Origin: Hymenobacter duratus
Lineage (GTDB): Bacteria > Bacteroidota > Bacteroidia > Cytophagales > Hymenobacteraceae
NCBI RefSeq assembly: GCF_014698995.1
Contig: NZ_JACWZZ010000001.1
Coordinates: 1,632,501-1,696,500 of the forward strand
Reading direction: 5' to 3'
Length of the DNA: 64,000 nt
The first letter of the stretch is position 1, and each line of letters starts with the position of its first letter. The notes under the pieces were generated by a model, which did not search any database, was not told the DNA's origin, and saw only the letters and a program-made list of their open reading frames with translations. The position numbers were made by a program, and so were the translations under genes. Positions 54,096 through 61,286 of this stretch are shown in pieces.

Positions 54096-54383
54096 CTATT
54101 CCAGCACTTTTGGTACGCGGAAATAATCGGAATCCTTGCGCGGTGCGTTGCGCAGGCCTTCCTGGTGGCTCACCGTGTTCTGGGGCTCATCGGGGCGCAG
54201 CACGTTGATTTCGTGCGACAGATGGACCAGCGGTTCCACGTCCGTCGTGTCGAGCTGGCGCAGGTGGTCTACCCAATCCAGAATCTTGTTCAGCTCGCCC
54301 AGCATCTGCTGCTCTTTGGATTCGTCGAGTTCGAGGCGGGAAAGATGGGCCAGTTGGCGCAGGGTGGCTATGTCGGTGCTCAC
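54096..54383 (-). CDS. gatC: Asp/Glu-tRNA amidotransferase subunit C
   Basis: A 95-residue subunit of GatCAB, which converts mischarged Glu-tRNA(Gln) or Asp-tRNA(Asn). It starts at GTG 54383 (VSTDIATLRQLAHLSRLELDE), the family's standard N-terminus; the frame continues upstream without protein-like sequence. DVEPLVHLSHEINVLRPDE and the tail RKDSDYFRVPKVLE are diagnostic. gatA and gatB are not near, so the complex is encoded at separate loci. It sits in an apparent operon between plsC (upstream) and the large membrane protein (6-base gap). Confidence 0.92.
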   Translation of the reverse strand: MSTDIATLRQLAHLSRLELDESKEQQMLGELNKILDWVDHLRQLDTTDVEPLVHLSHEINVLRPDEPQNTVSHQEGLRNAPRKDSDYFRVPKVLE

Positions 54384-54386
54384 GGA

Positions 54387-54421
54387 GGAATTAGGAATTA
54401 GAAATGAAGAATTAAGAATTG
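54387..54421 (+). repeat. Heptamer array RGAATTA
   Basis: Five consecutive 7-base units (GGAATTA, GGAATTA, GAAATGA, AGAATTA, AGAATTG) fill the gap between plsC and gatC. Confidence 0.7.
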
Positions 54422-55266
54422 GTAGAGGCCAATTCCTGCTTTTGAGGCGCTTGCGGCGTTGGCGTGGTGCCTGGCGCCGCCGGAGCCGATGATGGACGCC
54501 AGTGGCTGGGCTCCGGAATGCCTTGGGCTTCGGGGCGGAAACCGCTGGTAATAATGTCATAGACGCGCTGGCGCAGCGCGGGCGCGTCGGCGGCCGTGAG
54601 GCCAGTGGTTGGAATCGGCTCGTGCAGCGTGATGGCCAGCGGCGAGTAGCGCACGCGCAGGCCGTCAACATCGGGCATAAACCGGTGGTTCAGTGGCATC
54701 GTAATGGGCACGATGGGGACGCCGGCAGCAATGGCCAGCTGGAAGGCGCCGTCCTTGAACTCGCCCATTTCCTCACCGGGCTTCTTGGAAATCGAGCCTT
54801 CCGGAAAAATAATCACCGAGCGGCCGGCTTCCAGGGTGCGGCGCGCCTGCACCATGGCCCGGCCCCGGCTGATGGCGTTGTCCCGGTCGACAGTAATATA
54901 GGCCCGCCCGAAAATAGGGCCCCAGACCGGCACCCGGGCCAGTGAGAGTTTGCCCATAATGTTGAGCCAGCCAGGAATCGTGCGGAACAGCAGCGGGATA
55001 TCGATGTAAGAGCTGTGGTTGGCAACATACAGACAGGGCTGGCCAGCGGGCAGCGGGCTTTTCCTGACCGTTTCTACCGGCATGCCCCACATAAAAATGA
55101 ACAGCTTGCTCCAGTAGCGGTTCAGGGTGTGCAGGTGTCGGTGCCACTGCGGCTTCCTGCTCAGAGCCAGCTGCAGCGGATACGTCACCACGAAGGGCAT
55201 AACGAACCAGAACGTAGCCCACGTGGTGTAAAGCCGATGACCGATGTAGCGCAGAAGGTACCGCAT
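54412..55266 (-). CDS. plsC: 1-acyl-sn-glycerol-3-phosphate acyltransferase (PlsC family)
   Basis: A 284-residue membrane-associated acyltransferase of phospholipid synthesis. The HX4D motif is NHSSYID, the glycerol-phosphate binding block is FPEGSISKK, and PIVPITMPLNHRF follows. An N-terminal membrane anchor (TTWATFWFVMPFVVTYPLQLA) is present, and the C-terminal Pro/Ala-rich tail is not conserved in the family. Start ATG 55266 (MRYLLRYIGHRLY) lies only 5 bases after the promoter element TACCTTTG, implying a leaderless transcript. It heads the unit plsC-gatC-membrane protein-ABC ATPase. Confidence 0.93.
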   Translation of the reverse strand: MRYLLRYIGHRLYTTWATFWFVMPFVVTYPLQLALSRKPQWHRHLHTLNRYWSKLFIFMWGMPVETVRKSPLPAGQPCLYVANHSSYIDIPLLFRTIPGWLNIMGKLSLARVPVWGPIFGRAYITVDRDNAISRGRAMVQARRTLEAGRSVIIFPEGSISKKPGEEMGEFKDGAFQLAIAAGVPIVPITMPLNHRFMPDVDGLRVRYSPLAITLHEPIPTTGLTAADAPALRQRVYDIITSGFRPEAQGIPEPSHWRPSSAPAAPGTTPTPQAPQKQELASTNS

Positions 55267-55271
55267 GGGTA

Positions 55272-55279
55272 CAAAGGTA
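55272..55279 (-). promoter_or_regulatory. -7 promoter element TACCTTTG for plsC
   Basis: CAAAGGTA on the plus strand, perfect TAnnTTTG, ending 5 bases before the start codon, which suggests leaderless expression. Confidence 0.6.
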
Positions 55280-55402
55280 AAATTCAAATGCTGAAGTGCC
55301 GGGCTTGTAAGGCCGCGCGCCAGAACAAGGCTGGTTTCAGGGGCGTGCAAACCAGAATAGCCTAGTGTAAAGTTTACAAGGGAAAGACTGTTTTCTGCTC
55401 GC

Positions 55403-55981
55403 TTACTGTTCGCGGCTGGCCAGCACTTTTTCCGCTTTCAGCAACCCCGCCACGCTCACGGCATCCGTAATGCGATTGTCCATCACCATCTGTACGGCCT
55501 CGGCCAGCGGCAGCTTCCAGAGGCGCAGGTCCTCGGTTTCCTCGGGTTCTACCTCGCCGTGCTCCAGGTCCTCGGCCAGAAACACGAATCCCTCCTCATC
55601 GGTCACGGAGTTGGAGGTGTGCAGGCGCGCAATGTTGGTCCAGCGGCGGGCCAGCAGGCCGGTTTCCTCGCGCAATTCGCGCTGCGCCGATTCCAGCGTG
55701 TCCAACTCTACCGGGCCGCCGCCCATCGGAATTTCCCAGCTGTACTCGCTGAGCGGGTAGCGGTACTGGCCCACCAGCCACGTATTGCCGTCCGCATCCA
55801 CCGGCACAATGCCCAGGGCCTTGTTTTTCATCGTCACGACGCCGTAGATGCCCCGCCCGCCGCTGGGGTTGAGCACCTGGTCCTCACGGACGCTGATCCA
55901 GGGGTTGTGGTATTTGACTTCGGTGCTAAGCACCTGCCAGGGGTTGTGGGTTTCGTCGAGCGAATCGTCGGGGTAGCGCAT
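55403..55981 (-). CDS. Nudix hydrolase, ADP-ribose pyrophosphatase type
   Basis: A 192-residue Nudix protein. The Nudix box is GPVELDTLESAQRELREETGLL, near the consensus but with the first Glu shifted by one position (Leu in its usual place); the catalytic REL-REET part is intact. The preceding YSWEIPMGG and the fold resemble ADP-ribose pyrophosphatases. Cytoplasmic housecleaning of nucleoside diphosphate derivatives is expected. Its ATG is at 55981, with a good promoter element at 56007-56014. Single gene, end at 55403 followed by the plsC promoter region. Confidence 0.88.
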   Translation of the reverse strand: MRYPDDSLDETHNPWQVLSTEVKYHNPWISVREDQVLNPSGGRGIYGVVTMKNKALGIVPVDADGNTWLVGQYRYPLSEYSWEIPMGGGPVELDTLESAQRELREETGLLARRWTNIARLHTSNSVTDEEGFVFLAEDLEHGEVEPEETEDLRLWKLPLAEAVQMVMDNRITDAVSVAGLLKAEKVLASREQ

Positions 55982-56006
55982 GCGGAATGAAAGAAGTGCG
56001 GACGGT

Positions 56007-56014
56007 CAAAAGTA
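56007..56014 (-). promoter_or_regulatory. -7 promoter element TACTTTTG for the Nudix gene
   Basis: CAAAAGTA on the plus strand, perfect TAnnTTTG, 25 bases before the start codon at 55981. Confidence 0.55.
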
Positions 56015-56119
56015 AAGATAAGGCCGCGACGGGTTGGGCATCCATCGGGCCAGGGGGTAGATTGGTCGGCGGAATCAGGCAGTTGGCCAAATAAAATGGG
56101 GCAAGCTGCTGATGGTAAG

Positions 56120-56127
56120 TAGCTTTG
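56120..56127 (+). promoter_or_regulatory. -7 promoter element TAGCTTTG for the candidate RNA
   Basis: Perfect TAnnTTTG inside the 407-base gap; predicted start of transcription near 56134. No clear -33 box. Confidence 0.45.
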
Positions 56128-56133
56128 TGTCAT

Positions 56134-56275
56134 CAATACAAGGTGTGAGGGCGTTTTGTGGAAAGGAAGGCCTCTCTTACACCGTGCCGGATTGATGCCA
56201 GGAGTAGGGTGGATGATTACTTATTCAACCGGCACCGTATTTAAAAAGACCGTTGCGGGATGCGACGGTCTTTTT
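56134..56275 (+). ncRNA. Candidate structured small RNA
   Basis: An apparent transcription unit of about 140 bases: the element TAGCTTTG (56120-56127) and, at 56243-56275, a strong hairpin with T-run. Between them GGTGTGAG can pair with CTCTTACACC and GTGCCGGATTG with CAACCGGCAC, giving two hairpins before the terminator. There is no open frame of note. It does not match SRP, 6S, tmRNA, RNase P or cobalamin-riboswitch motifs that I know. It could also be a leader of the 56389 gene. Support is by eye only. Confidence 0.35.
56243..56275 (+). terminator. Terminator of the candidate RNA
   Basis: AAAAAGACCGT pairs with ACGGTCTTTTT around a short loop with a T-run on the plus strand. Confidence 0.8.
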
Positions 56276-56352
56276 GCGTTTTAGAGGCTGAAAGCTGGAG
56301 GCGCCAAGATTCTGTTTCAACCTCCCGCCCGGCTGCGCCGTACCATTTCAAA

Positions 56353-56386
56353 GCCGACCGTTCACCTTCCGGTCGGTTCTGTTTTT
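56353..56386 (+). terminator. Leader hairpin before the 83-residue gene
   Basis: CCGACCG pairs with CGGTCGG, followed by TTCTGTTTTTC, immediately before the ATG at 56389. May be an attenuator or terminator. Confidence 0.4.
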
Positions 56387-56388
56387 CT

Positions 56389-56640
56389 ATGGCCAACCAA
56401 CCCAAAAACCAGTCTAGCCAGAATCAAAACGCCCAACCCGGCGACCCATTGTTCAATCTGAAGCATGCGCAGGCCGAATCGGAACTGAGCGTACAGACCA
56501 ACGGCCTCGGGCCCATCAGCAACGTGTACGTCAGCTCCGACGAGGACGAAGAGCTGGACGAAGGACCGCGCGACAAGCAGGGCCTGCGCCGTGGAGAAAC
56601 ACCTCCCAGTGACGGTTCCGCTGCTGGCAGCCACAAATAG
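56389..56640 (+). CDS. Small acidic disordered protein, 83 residues
   Basis: An 83-residue protein starting at ATG 56389. It is rich in Gln, Asn, Pro, Asp, Glu and Gly, with no hydrophobic core: MANQPKNQSSQNQNAQPGD, then VYVSSDEDEELDEGPRDK. It is likely intrinsically disordered and cytoplasmic. Preceded by two hairpins (56243-56275 and 56353-56386) and followed by a strong terminator (56672-56715), so it may be regulated by premature termination. No family recognised. The region from 56260 upstream is in frame but not protein-like. Confidence 0.55.
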   Translation: MANQPKNQSSQNQNAQPGDPLFNLKHAQAESELSVQTNGLGPISNVYVSSDEDEELDEGPRDKQGLRRGETPPSDGSAAGSHK

Positions 56641-56671
56641 ATATCGATAACCGCATTTCAGGTATTACCTA

Positions 56672-56715
56672 AAAAAGGCCTCTCCGGGCGCTACGGCCGC
56701 CGGGGAGGCCTTTTT
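56672..56715 (+). terminator. Terminator after the 83-residue gene
   Basis: AAAAAGGCCTC and CCGG arms with one wobble pair, with A6/T5 runs. Confidence 0.85.
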
Positions 56716-56739
56716 GCGTGCGGGGGCACCAGCCGGTGT

Positions 56740-56747
56740 TATCTTTG
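56740..56747 (+). promoter_or_regulatory. -7 promoter element TATCTTTG for rnhB
   Basis: Perfect TAnnTTTG ending 5 bases before the ATG at 56752; points to a leaderless or nearly leaderless transcript. Confidence 0.6.
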
Positions 56748-56751
56748 CCGC

Positions 56752-57327
56752 ATGTTGCTCGCCTCCCATACCGGCCACCCGCTCGAAGCGGGCCTCGACG
56801 AAGCCGGCCGGGGCTGCCTGGCCGGTCCGGTTTTCGCCGCCGCCGTTATTCTGCCGCCCGATTTCTCGCCGCCCTACCTCAACGACTCCAAACAGATCAG
56901 TGCCCGCCGCCGCACTGCCCTGCGCGCCGACATATGCCGCGAGGCCATTGCCTGGGCCGTTGCGGAGGCCTCGCCGGAAGAAATTGCGGCTATCAACATT
57001 GCGCAGGCCAGCTACCTAGCCATGCACCGTGCCGTTGCTGCGCTGGCCGTGCGCCCCGGCCATTTGGCTGTCGATGGGAACCGGTTCCGGCCGTATGCCG
57101 GCCTGGAGCACACCTGCCTTATCAAAGGCGATGCGCACTACCGGCATATTGCGGCGGCATCCATCGTGGCCAAAACGTTTCGGGATGAGCGTATGAGCGA
57201 GCTGGCCCTGCTTTACCCGCACTACGGCTGGGAGCAGAACGCCGGATACCCCACGGCCCGCCACCGCGCCGCTATTCGGCAGCACGGGCCCACTGAACAC
57301 CACCGCATGGGCTTTCGGCTGCTGTAG
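56752..57327 (+). CDS. rnhB: Ribonuclease HII
   Basis: A 191-residue RNase HII that removes ribonucleotides from DNA and RNA primers. The catalytic DEAGRGCLAGP motif is at about 16-26 and the final acidic residues lie in IKGDAHYRHIAAASIVAKTFRD. Full length for the family. ATG 56752 comes 5 bases after a TATCTTTG element. A 26-bp perfect hairpin separates it from the convergent response-regulator gene. Confidence 0.96.
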   Translation: MLLASHTGHPLEAGLDEAGRGCLAGPVFAAAVILPPDFSPPYLNDSKQISARRRTALRADICREAIAWAVAEASPEEIAAINIAQASYLAMHRAVAALAVRPGHLAVDGNRFRPYAGLEHTCLIKGDAHYRHIAAASIVAKTFRDERMSELALLYPHYGWEQNAGYPTARHRAAIRQHGPTEHHRMGFRLL

Positions 57328-57331
57328 GCAG

Positions 57332-57386
57332 GTACAAAGCAAAACGCCGGCCCATACGAAGTATGGGCCGGCGTTTTGCTTTGTAC
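57332..57386. terminator. Long perfect bidirectional terminator
   Basis: A 26-bp perfect stem (GTACAAAGCAAAACGCCGGC at its outer end) around GAA, between convergent rnhB and the response regulator. Same size as the one at 13331-13385. Confidence 0.9.
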
Positions 57387-57397
57387 AGATCTGCTCG

Positions 57398-57823
57398 CTA
57401 CTCTTTCATCTTCAGCAGGTCGAGAAAGAGGCTGAAGCCATCGACGGTGGTGCCGCCTTCCCCGAAACTATCGAAGCTGAGCGGCTTGATGATGTAGCCG
57501 CTGACGGACAGCTCCTGTGCTTTCAGCCGTTCTGAGTCCAGGTCGGAAGTAGTCATGATAAACACATTCAGACCAACAAATTCCGGATCTGAGCGAAGCT
57601 GCTCCAGCAACTCAAGACCGTTCATACGCGGCATGTTAATGTCGAGCATCACTACACTCGGATGCTCTATTTTAGGCTGACCAGCCTCGCCACGCAGCAT
57701 ATTGAGAGCTTCGCGGCCATTGCGGGCAATGTGCAGCGGTACGTCGACGTTGTTCTTGCGAAGTTCACGCTGCACGTTCATGATGTCCATCTGGTCGTCT
57801 TCGACCAAGAGAATACTGGGCAT
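57398..57823 (-). CDS. Single-domain response regulator (CheY-like)
   Basis: A 141-residue receiver domain of the Rcp1-like type that signals without an output domain. Acidic pocket VEDDQMD (Asp9, Asp10), phosphoacceptor Asp61 in VVMLDINMPRMNG, Thr91/92 and Lys113 in IIKPL. The C-terminal FLDLLKMKE is a short extension. It is the last gene of an operon with the CHASE3 histidine kinase (57-base gap) and the free-standing CZB protein, so the kinase most likely phosphorylates it. Confidence 0.93.
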   Translation of the reverse strand: MPSILLVEDDQMDIMNVQRELRKNNVDVPLHIARNGREALNMLRGEAGQPKIEHPSVVMLDINMPRMNGLELLEQLRSDPEFVGLNVFIMTTSDLDSERLKAQELSVSGYIIKPLSFDSFGEGGTTVDGFSLFLDLLKMKE

Positions 57824-57880
57824 GTCAGGTGCGGATTGAGTGGATAAAAGTAAGCCAGGCAGACAAGCTGCTGGCTTAGG

Positions 57881-59431
57881 CTATACGGCAGAGGTTGATT
57901 TTGGTGCCGATATAGTGGCAGTGTTGCGCTTTTCTGGTACTGGCCGGGGTTGGCGAGGCCACGTGAAAATGAACGTAGCGCCCTTCCCTTCCTCCGATTC
58001 GACACGGATGGTGCCGCCCTGCCGTTCCACTATTTTTTTTACAATAGCCAAGCCTACACCAGTGCTTTCCAGCGTGTCGCGCTCAGTCAGCGTCTGAAAA
58101 ATGACGAAAATCCGCTCGTGATATTCCGGCGCAATGCCCGGGCCATTATCAGCAACGGAAAACGTGAAAAAGTCTTTGTCCTCTACGCACCCAATGCGCA
58201 ACAGCGCCGCTTCAGGCTGATGATGGTACTTGACAGCGTTGCTGATGAGATTGGTAAACACCTGCTGAAGCTGCACGCGGTTGGTGACCAGCGTCGGCAG
58301 ATAAAAGGGAAGCTCTACCTCGAAGCCATCTGGCAGACTCAGCGAGTCGATGATTTCACGCAGCAGCTGCCGCACAAACACTGGTTCGTCGTCTTGGGCG
58401 GCGCGGCCTACCCTGGCCAGGTCCAGAATGCCCGTGATGAGGTGCTCCATGCGGCGCACCCGCTGGCGCATCAGCAGCAGAAATTCCCGGATGTGGGGCG
58501 GAGTATCCTGGCCCATATCCTCTTCAATCCAGCGCGAAGCACTTTCGATACCCCGCAGCGGCGCCTTCAAATCGTGTGATACGACATAGGCGAACTGGTC
58601 TAACTCCTGATTGCGGCGTTCCAGCTGGTTGATGTTGCCGTTGATGGTAATGGCCATCTGGTTCAGGGACGCGGCCAGTTCACTCAACTCGTCATCCTCC
58701 GTCTCATGCAACTGGGTGTGGTAGTGGCCCGCCGCAATCCGCGCCGACATCGAAACCATGGTTTGGATGCGGCGGCCAATGAGTCGGACTACATACGCGG
58801 CCCACGCCAGCCCGAGCAGAATAGCCAGCAGCGTGATGCCAATGGAAATCTGGCGGGTTTCGCGGATGCTCTGCTGCAGCTTGATAGCCTGCTTCTCGCG
58901 CAGTTTCAGCTCCTCCTGGTCAAAGGCAGCAAACAGCACCCGAATCTGGTCCATGAGGCGCTTGCCCTGCAGGCTCTCGGCCAAGCCCCGGTGCTCTACT
59001 CCCTGCAAGCCGGCCTGGTTGGGCAGGCGGCGGCGGGCTTCCCGCTTCTCGCCCACCAGCAAGTGCGAATAGTCGAGCCACTCGCGGAAAAGCTGGCGGC
59101 CGCGCACAATGCGGGCCCGCTGCCCGGAGGAAGGCTCCAGCGTGGTTAGCAGATGCTCAAAATGTCCCAGCAAATACCGCTCGCCCTGATGGTAGGGCTC
59201 CAGCACTTCTTCCTTGCCGATGAGCATATAGCCCCGGAAGCCGGTTTCCATGTCCACGATGTTGCGCATGAGCGTGGCTGCTTCGGCCGAAGTGCGCTGG
59301 GAGAGCTGCACCCGGCGGGCGTTGCGCAGCACTTTGCGGGAAAGTTGGTAGTTGACGACCACGACGCCGACAAACAGCAGCGAAATCACCAGAAAACCAG
59401 CAAAGAGCTTCGTAGAAATCTTCAGCTTCAT
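57881..59431 (-). CDS. Sensor histidine kinase with CHASE3-like and HAMP domains
   Basis: A 516-residue membrane kinase. The first membrane helix is at about 10-30, a CHASE3-type sensor at about 35-190 (NIVDMETGFRGYMLIGKEE), the second helix near 195-215, HAMP about 215-270, a coiled region, the HisKA box SHDLKAPLRGIE (phosphorylated His286), and HATPase_c motifs (VFTNLISNAVKY, VADNGPGIAP, GVGLAIVKKI). ATG 59431 (MKLKISTKLFAGF) is the right start. The 57823 response regulator follows; the CZB protein precedes it by 32 bases. Probably senses a signal outside, with the CZB protein. Confidence 0.93.
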   Translation of the reverse strand: MKLKISTKLFAGFLVISLLFVGVVVVNYQLSRKVLRNARRVQLSQRTSAEAATLMRNIVDMETGFRGYMLIGKEEVLEPYHQGERYLLGHFEHLLTTLEPSSGQRARIVRGRQLFREWLDYSHLLVGEKREARRRLPNQAGLQGVEHRGLAESLQGKRLMDQIRVLFAAFDQEELKLREKQAIKLQQSIRETRQISIGITLLAILLGLAWAAYVVRLIGRRIQTMVSMSARIAAGHYHTQLHETEDDELSELAASLNQMAITINGNINQLERRNQELDQFAYVVSHDLKAPLRGIESASRWIEEDMGQDTPPHIREFLLLMRQRVRRMEHLITGILDLARVGRAAQDDEPVFVRQLLREIIDSLSLPDGFEVELPFYLPTLVTNRVQLQQVFTNLISNAVKYHHQPEAALLRIGCVEDKDFFTFSVADNGPGIAPEYHERIFVIFQTLTERDTLESTGVGLAIVKKIVERQGGTIRVESEEGKGATFIFTWPRQPRPVPEKRNTATISAPKSTSAV

Positions 59432-59463
59432 GCGCAACTGTTAGGGGAAAGGCAGGCAGAATA

Positions 59464-59829
59464 CTACTGCCCCCTACGCATCTTCTGCTCCATAGTTTGC
59501 AGCAGCACCGTGATACGGTCGGCCAGCCGGTCGATGATGGGCAGGCCGGCCAGCGCGGCCTCGGTGTTGCCTTGCTTGTGCATATCCATGAGGCGGTTGG
59601 CCTCCATGTGTACCTGAATATGCAAGCGGTCCAGCTCCTGCGACTCCGGCAGGTGCTTGTAAGGCCCCAGCGCCCGGTCCCGAATCCAGTGGCCGAAATT
59701 GCACTGCTGCGGGTCGCGGATGGGCCCCTGGCTGATGCCACTACCGTAGAGGTAGGAGCGGAGCTTGGATTTGAACAGCAGGTGCTTCACCAATCCGGAT
59801 TCAAAGTCCTGCTTAAGTTCGTCGGTCAT
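59464..59829 (-). CDS. Free-standing CZB (chemoreceptor zinc-binding) domain protein
   Basis: A 121-residue protein consisting of one CZB domain: His16 (VKHLLFKSKLRSYLYG), Cys43 (DPQQCNFGHWI), His70 and His74 (DRLHIQVHMEANRLM) form the zinc site. In other bacteria CZB domains are parts of chemoreceptors and diguanylate cyclases, sensing zinc or hypochlorous acid through the Cys-zinc bond. Here it is alone, directly upstream of the CHASE3 histidine kinase (32-base gap), so it may give that kinase its input. A TATCTTTG element is at 59915-59922. The partner role is an inference. Confidence 0.88.
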   Translation of the reverse strand: MTDELKQDFESGLVKHLLFKSKLRSYLYGSGISQGPIRDPQQCNFGHWIRDRALGPYKHLPESQELDRLHIQVHMEANRLMDMHKQGNTEAALAGLPIIDRLADRITVLLQTMEQKMRRGQ

Positions 59830-59914
59830 AAAGGAGAAAGCCAGCAGCTGACGGGTAAGTCAAGGTAGAAAACAGCTGCTATGCCCGGAAAAAAATAATA
59901 AGACATACGCCGGG

Positions 59915-59922
59915 CAAAGATA
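59915..59922 (-). promoter_or_regulatory. -7 promoter element TATCTTTG for the CZB operon
   Basis: CAAAGATA on the plus strand, perfect TAnnTTTG, 85 bases before the start codon at 59829. Confidence 0.5.
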
Positions 59923-60002
59923 CAAGTCTGTGAACTGCCGAGCAGAATTGGCTAATTTCGCCGAGCCACTTGTTCGGCTCCACCAATCCCACCTTTCTCC
60001 CG

Positions 60003-61109
60003 ATGAGCGAGACTCTCAAGACCGTTGTTCTGAATGATGTGCACCAGCAGTTAGGTGCCAAAATGGTGCCTTTTGCCGGCTACAACATGCCCGTGCGCTA
60101 CTCTTCCGACCTCGACGAGCACCACACGGTGCGCCGCGCGGTCGGCATTTTCGACGTGTCGCACATGGGCGAGTTCCGGGTGCGCGGGCCGCATGCGCTG
60201 GACCTGATTCAGCGCGTGACCAGCAACGACGCCAGCAAGCTGCAGGATGGCAAAGCGCAGTACTCCTGCCTGCCCAACAAGGAGGGCGGCATCGTGGATG
60301 ACCTGCTGGTATACAAGATGGCCGACGAGGATTATCTGCTGGTTGTCAACGCCTCCAACATCGACAAAGACTGGAACTGGATCAGCCAGCACAACACCAA
60401 TGGGGCTGAAATGGAAAACGTTTCGGACGAAATCAGCCTGTTTGCGGTACAGGGCCCCAAAGCCCAGGCCGCGCTGCAAGGCCTCACTGACACCGACCTA
60501 AGCAGCATTCCGTACTATTCCTTCGTGCAGGGCACATTTGCCGGGGCTCCTGATGTCATTATTTCGGCTACGGGATATACTGGTGCAGGTGGCTTCGAGC
60601 TATACGTGCCCAATCAATATGCTAAGCAGGTGTGGGACAAGGTGATGGAAGCCGGCCAGCCCTATGGCCTGAAACCCATTGGCCTGGGTGCCCGTGATAC
60701 GCTGCGCCTGGAAATGGGCTACTGCCTCTACGGCAACGATATCGACGACCAGACGTCGCCGCTGGAGGCTGGGCTGGGCTGGATTACCAAGTTCACGAAG
60801 GACTTCACCAATGCCGAGAACCTCAAAAAGCAGAAGGAAGCCGGCGTGGAGCGCAAGCTGGTGGGCTTCCTGATGGACGGGGCCGGCATTCCGCGCGGCC
60901 ACTACGAGCTGGTAAACGAGGCCGGCGAAAAAATCGGAGACGTGACAAGTGGCACCCAGTCGCCGAGCCTGAGCAAAGGCATCGGAATGGGCTACGTGAA
61001 GACTGAGCTGAGCGCGCCGGGCAGCAAAATTTTCGTGCTGGTGCGTGGCAAGCAGTTGCCTGCCACCGTCGTGAAACTGCCTTTCGTGAAAGGCACGGAA
61101 GAGGCGTAA
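60003..61109 (+). CDS. gcvT: Glycine cleavage system T-protein (aminomethyltransferase)
   Basis: A 368-residue enzyme that moves the aminomethyl group from lipoylated H-protein to tetrahydrofolate, giving methylene-THF and ammonia. GcvT motifs are [41 protein letters not shown] and [20 protein letters not shown]. The start is ATG 60003 ([14 protein letters not shown]). Full length. The other glycine-cleavage genes are not in the window. Followed by an intergenic palindrome of the TGTCATCCTGAG family. Confidence 0.96.
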   Translation: MSETLKTVVLNDVHQQLGAKMVPFAGYNMPVRYSSDLDEHHTVRRAVGIFDVSHMGEFRVRGPHALDLIQRVTSNDASKLQDGKAQYSCLPNKEGGIVDDLLVYKMADEDYLLVVNASNIDKDWNWISQHNTNGAEMENVSDEISLFAVQGPKAQAALQGLTDTDLSSIPYYSFVQGTFAGAPDVIISATGYTGAGGFELYVPNQYAKQVWDKVMEAGQPYGLKPIGLGARDTLRLEMGYCLYGNDIDDQTSPLEAGLGWITKFTKDFTNAENLKKQKEAGVERKLVGFLMDGAGIPRGHYELVNEAGEKIGDVTSGTQSPSLSKGIGMGYVKTELSAPGSKIFVLVRGKQLPATVVKLPFVKGTEEA

Positions 61110-61161
61110 GCGTTAACCGGCTTCATAGTTGCCGATTTGCTGTACTGTCATTTACCTACAA

Positions 61162-61263
61162 TGTCATCCTGAGCAGAGCGAAGGACCTCGCCACGTCAGC
61201 ACGAGCCGTTTTGGCGGGTGTCGTTCTGGCGTAATAAGGTTCTTCGCTCTGCTCAGGATGACA
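61162..61263. repeat. Intergenic palindrome B (TGTCATCCTGAG type)
   Basis: 27-bp arms (61162-61188 and 61237-61263) with one mismatch around a 48-base loop between gcvT and comB. Arms and parts of the loop (CACGT, CGTTCTG) resemble palindrome A at 29679-29777. Confidence 0.88.
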
Positions 61264-61286
61264 GTTTTTCTTCGCTCAGTTTTTGC

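Noticed and set aside
56134..56275. SRP RNA, cobalamin riboswitch or 6S RNA
   Set aside because: The conserved GGAAGCAGC-type loop, the B12 box and the 6S open-bubble form are not present.
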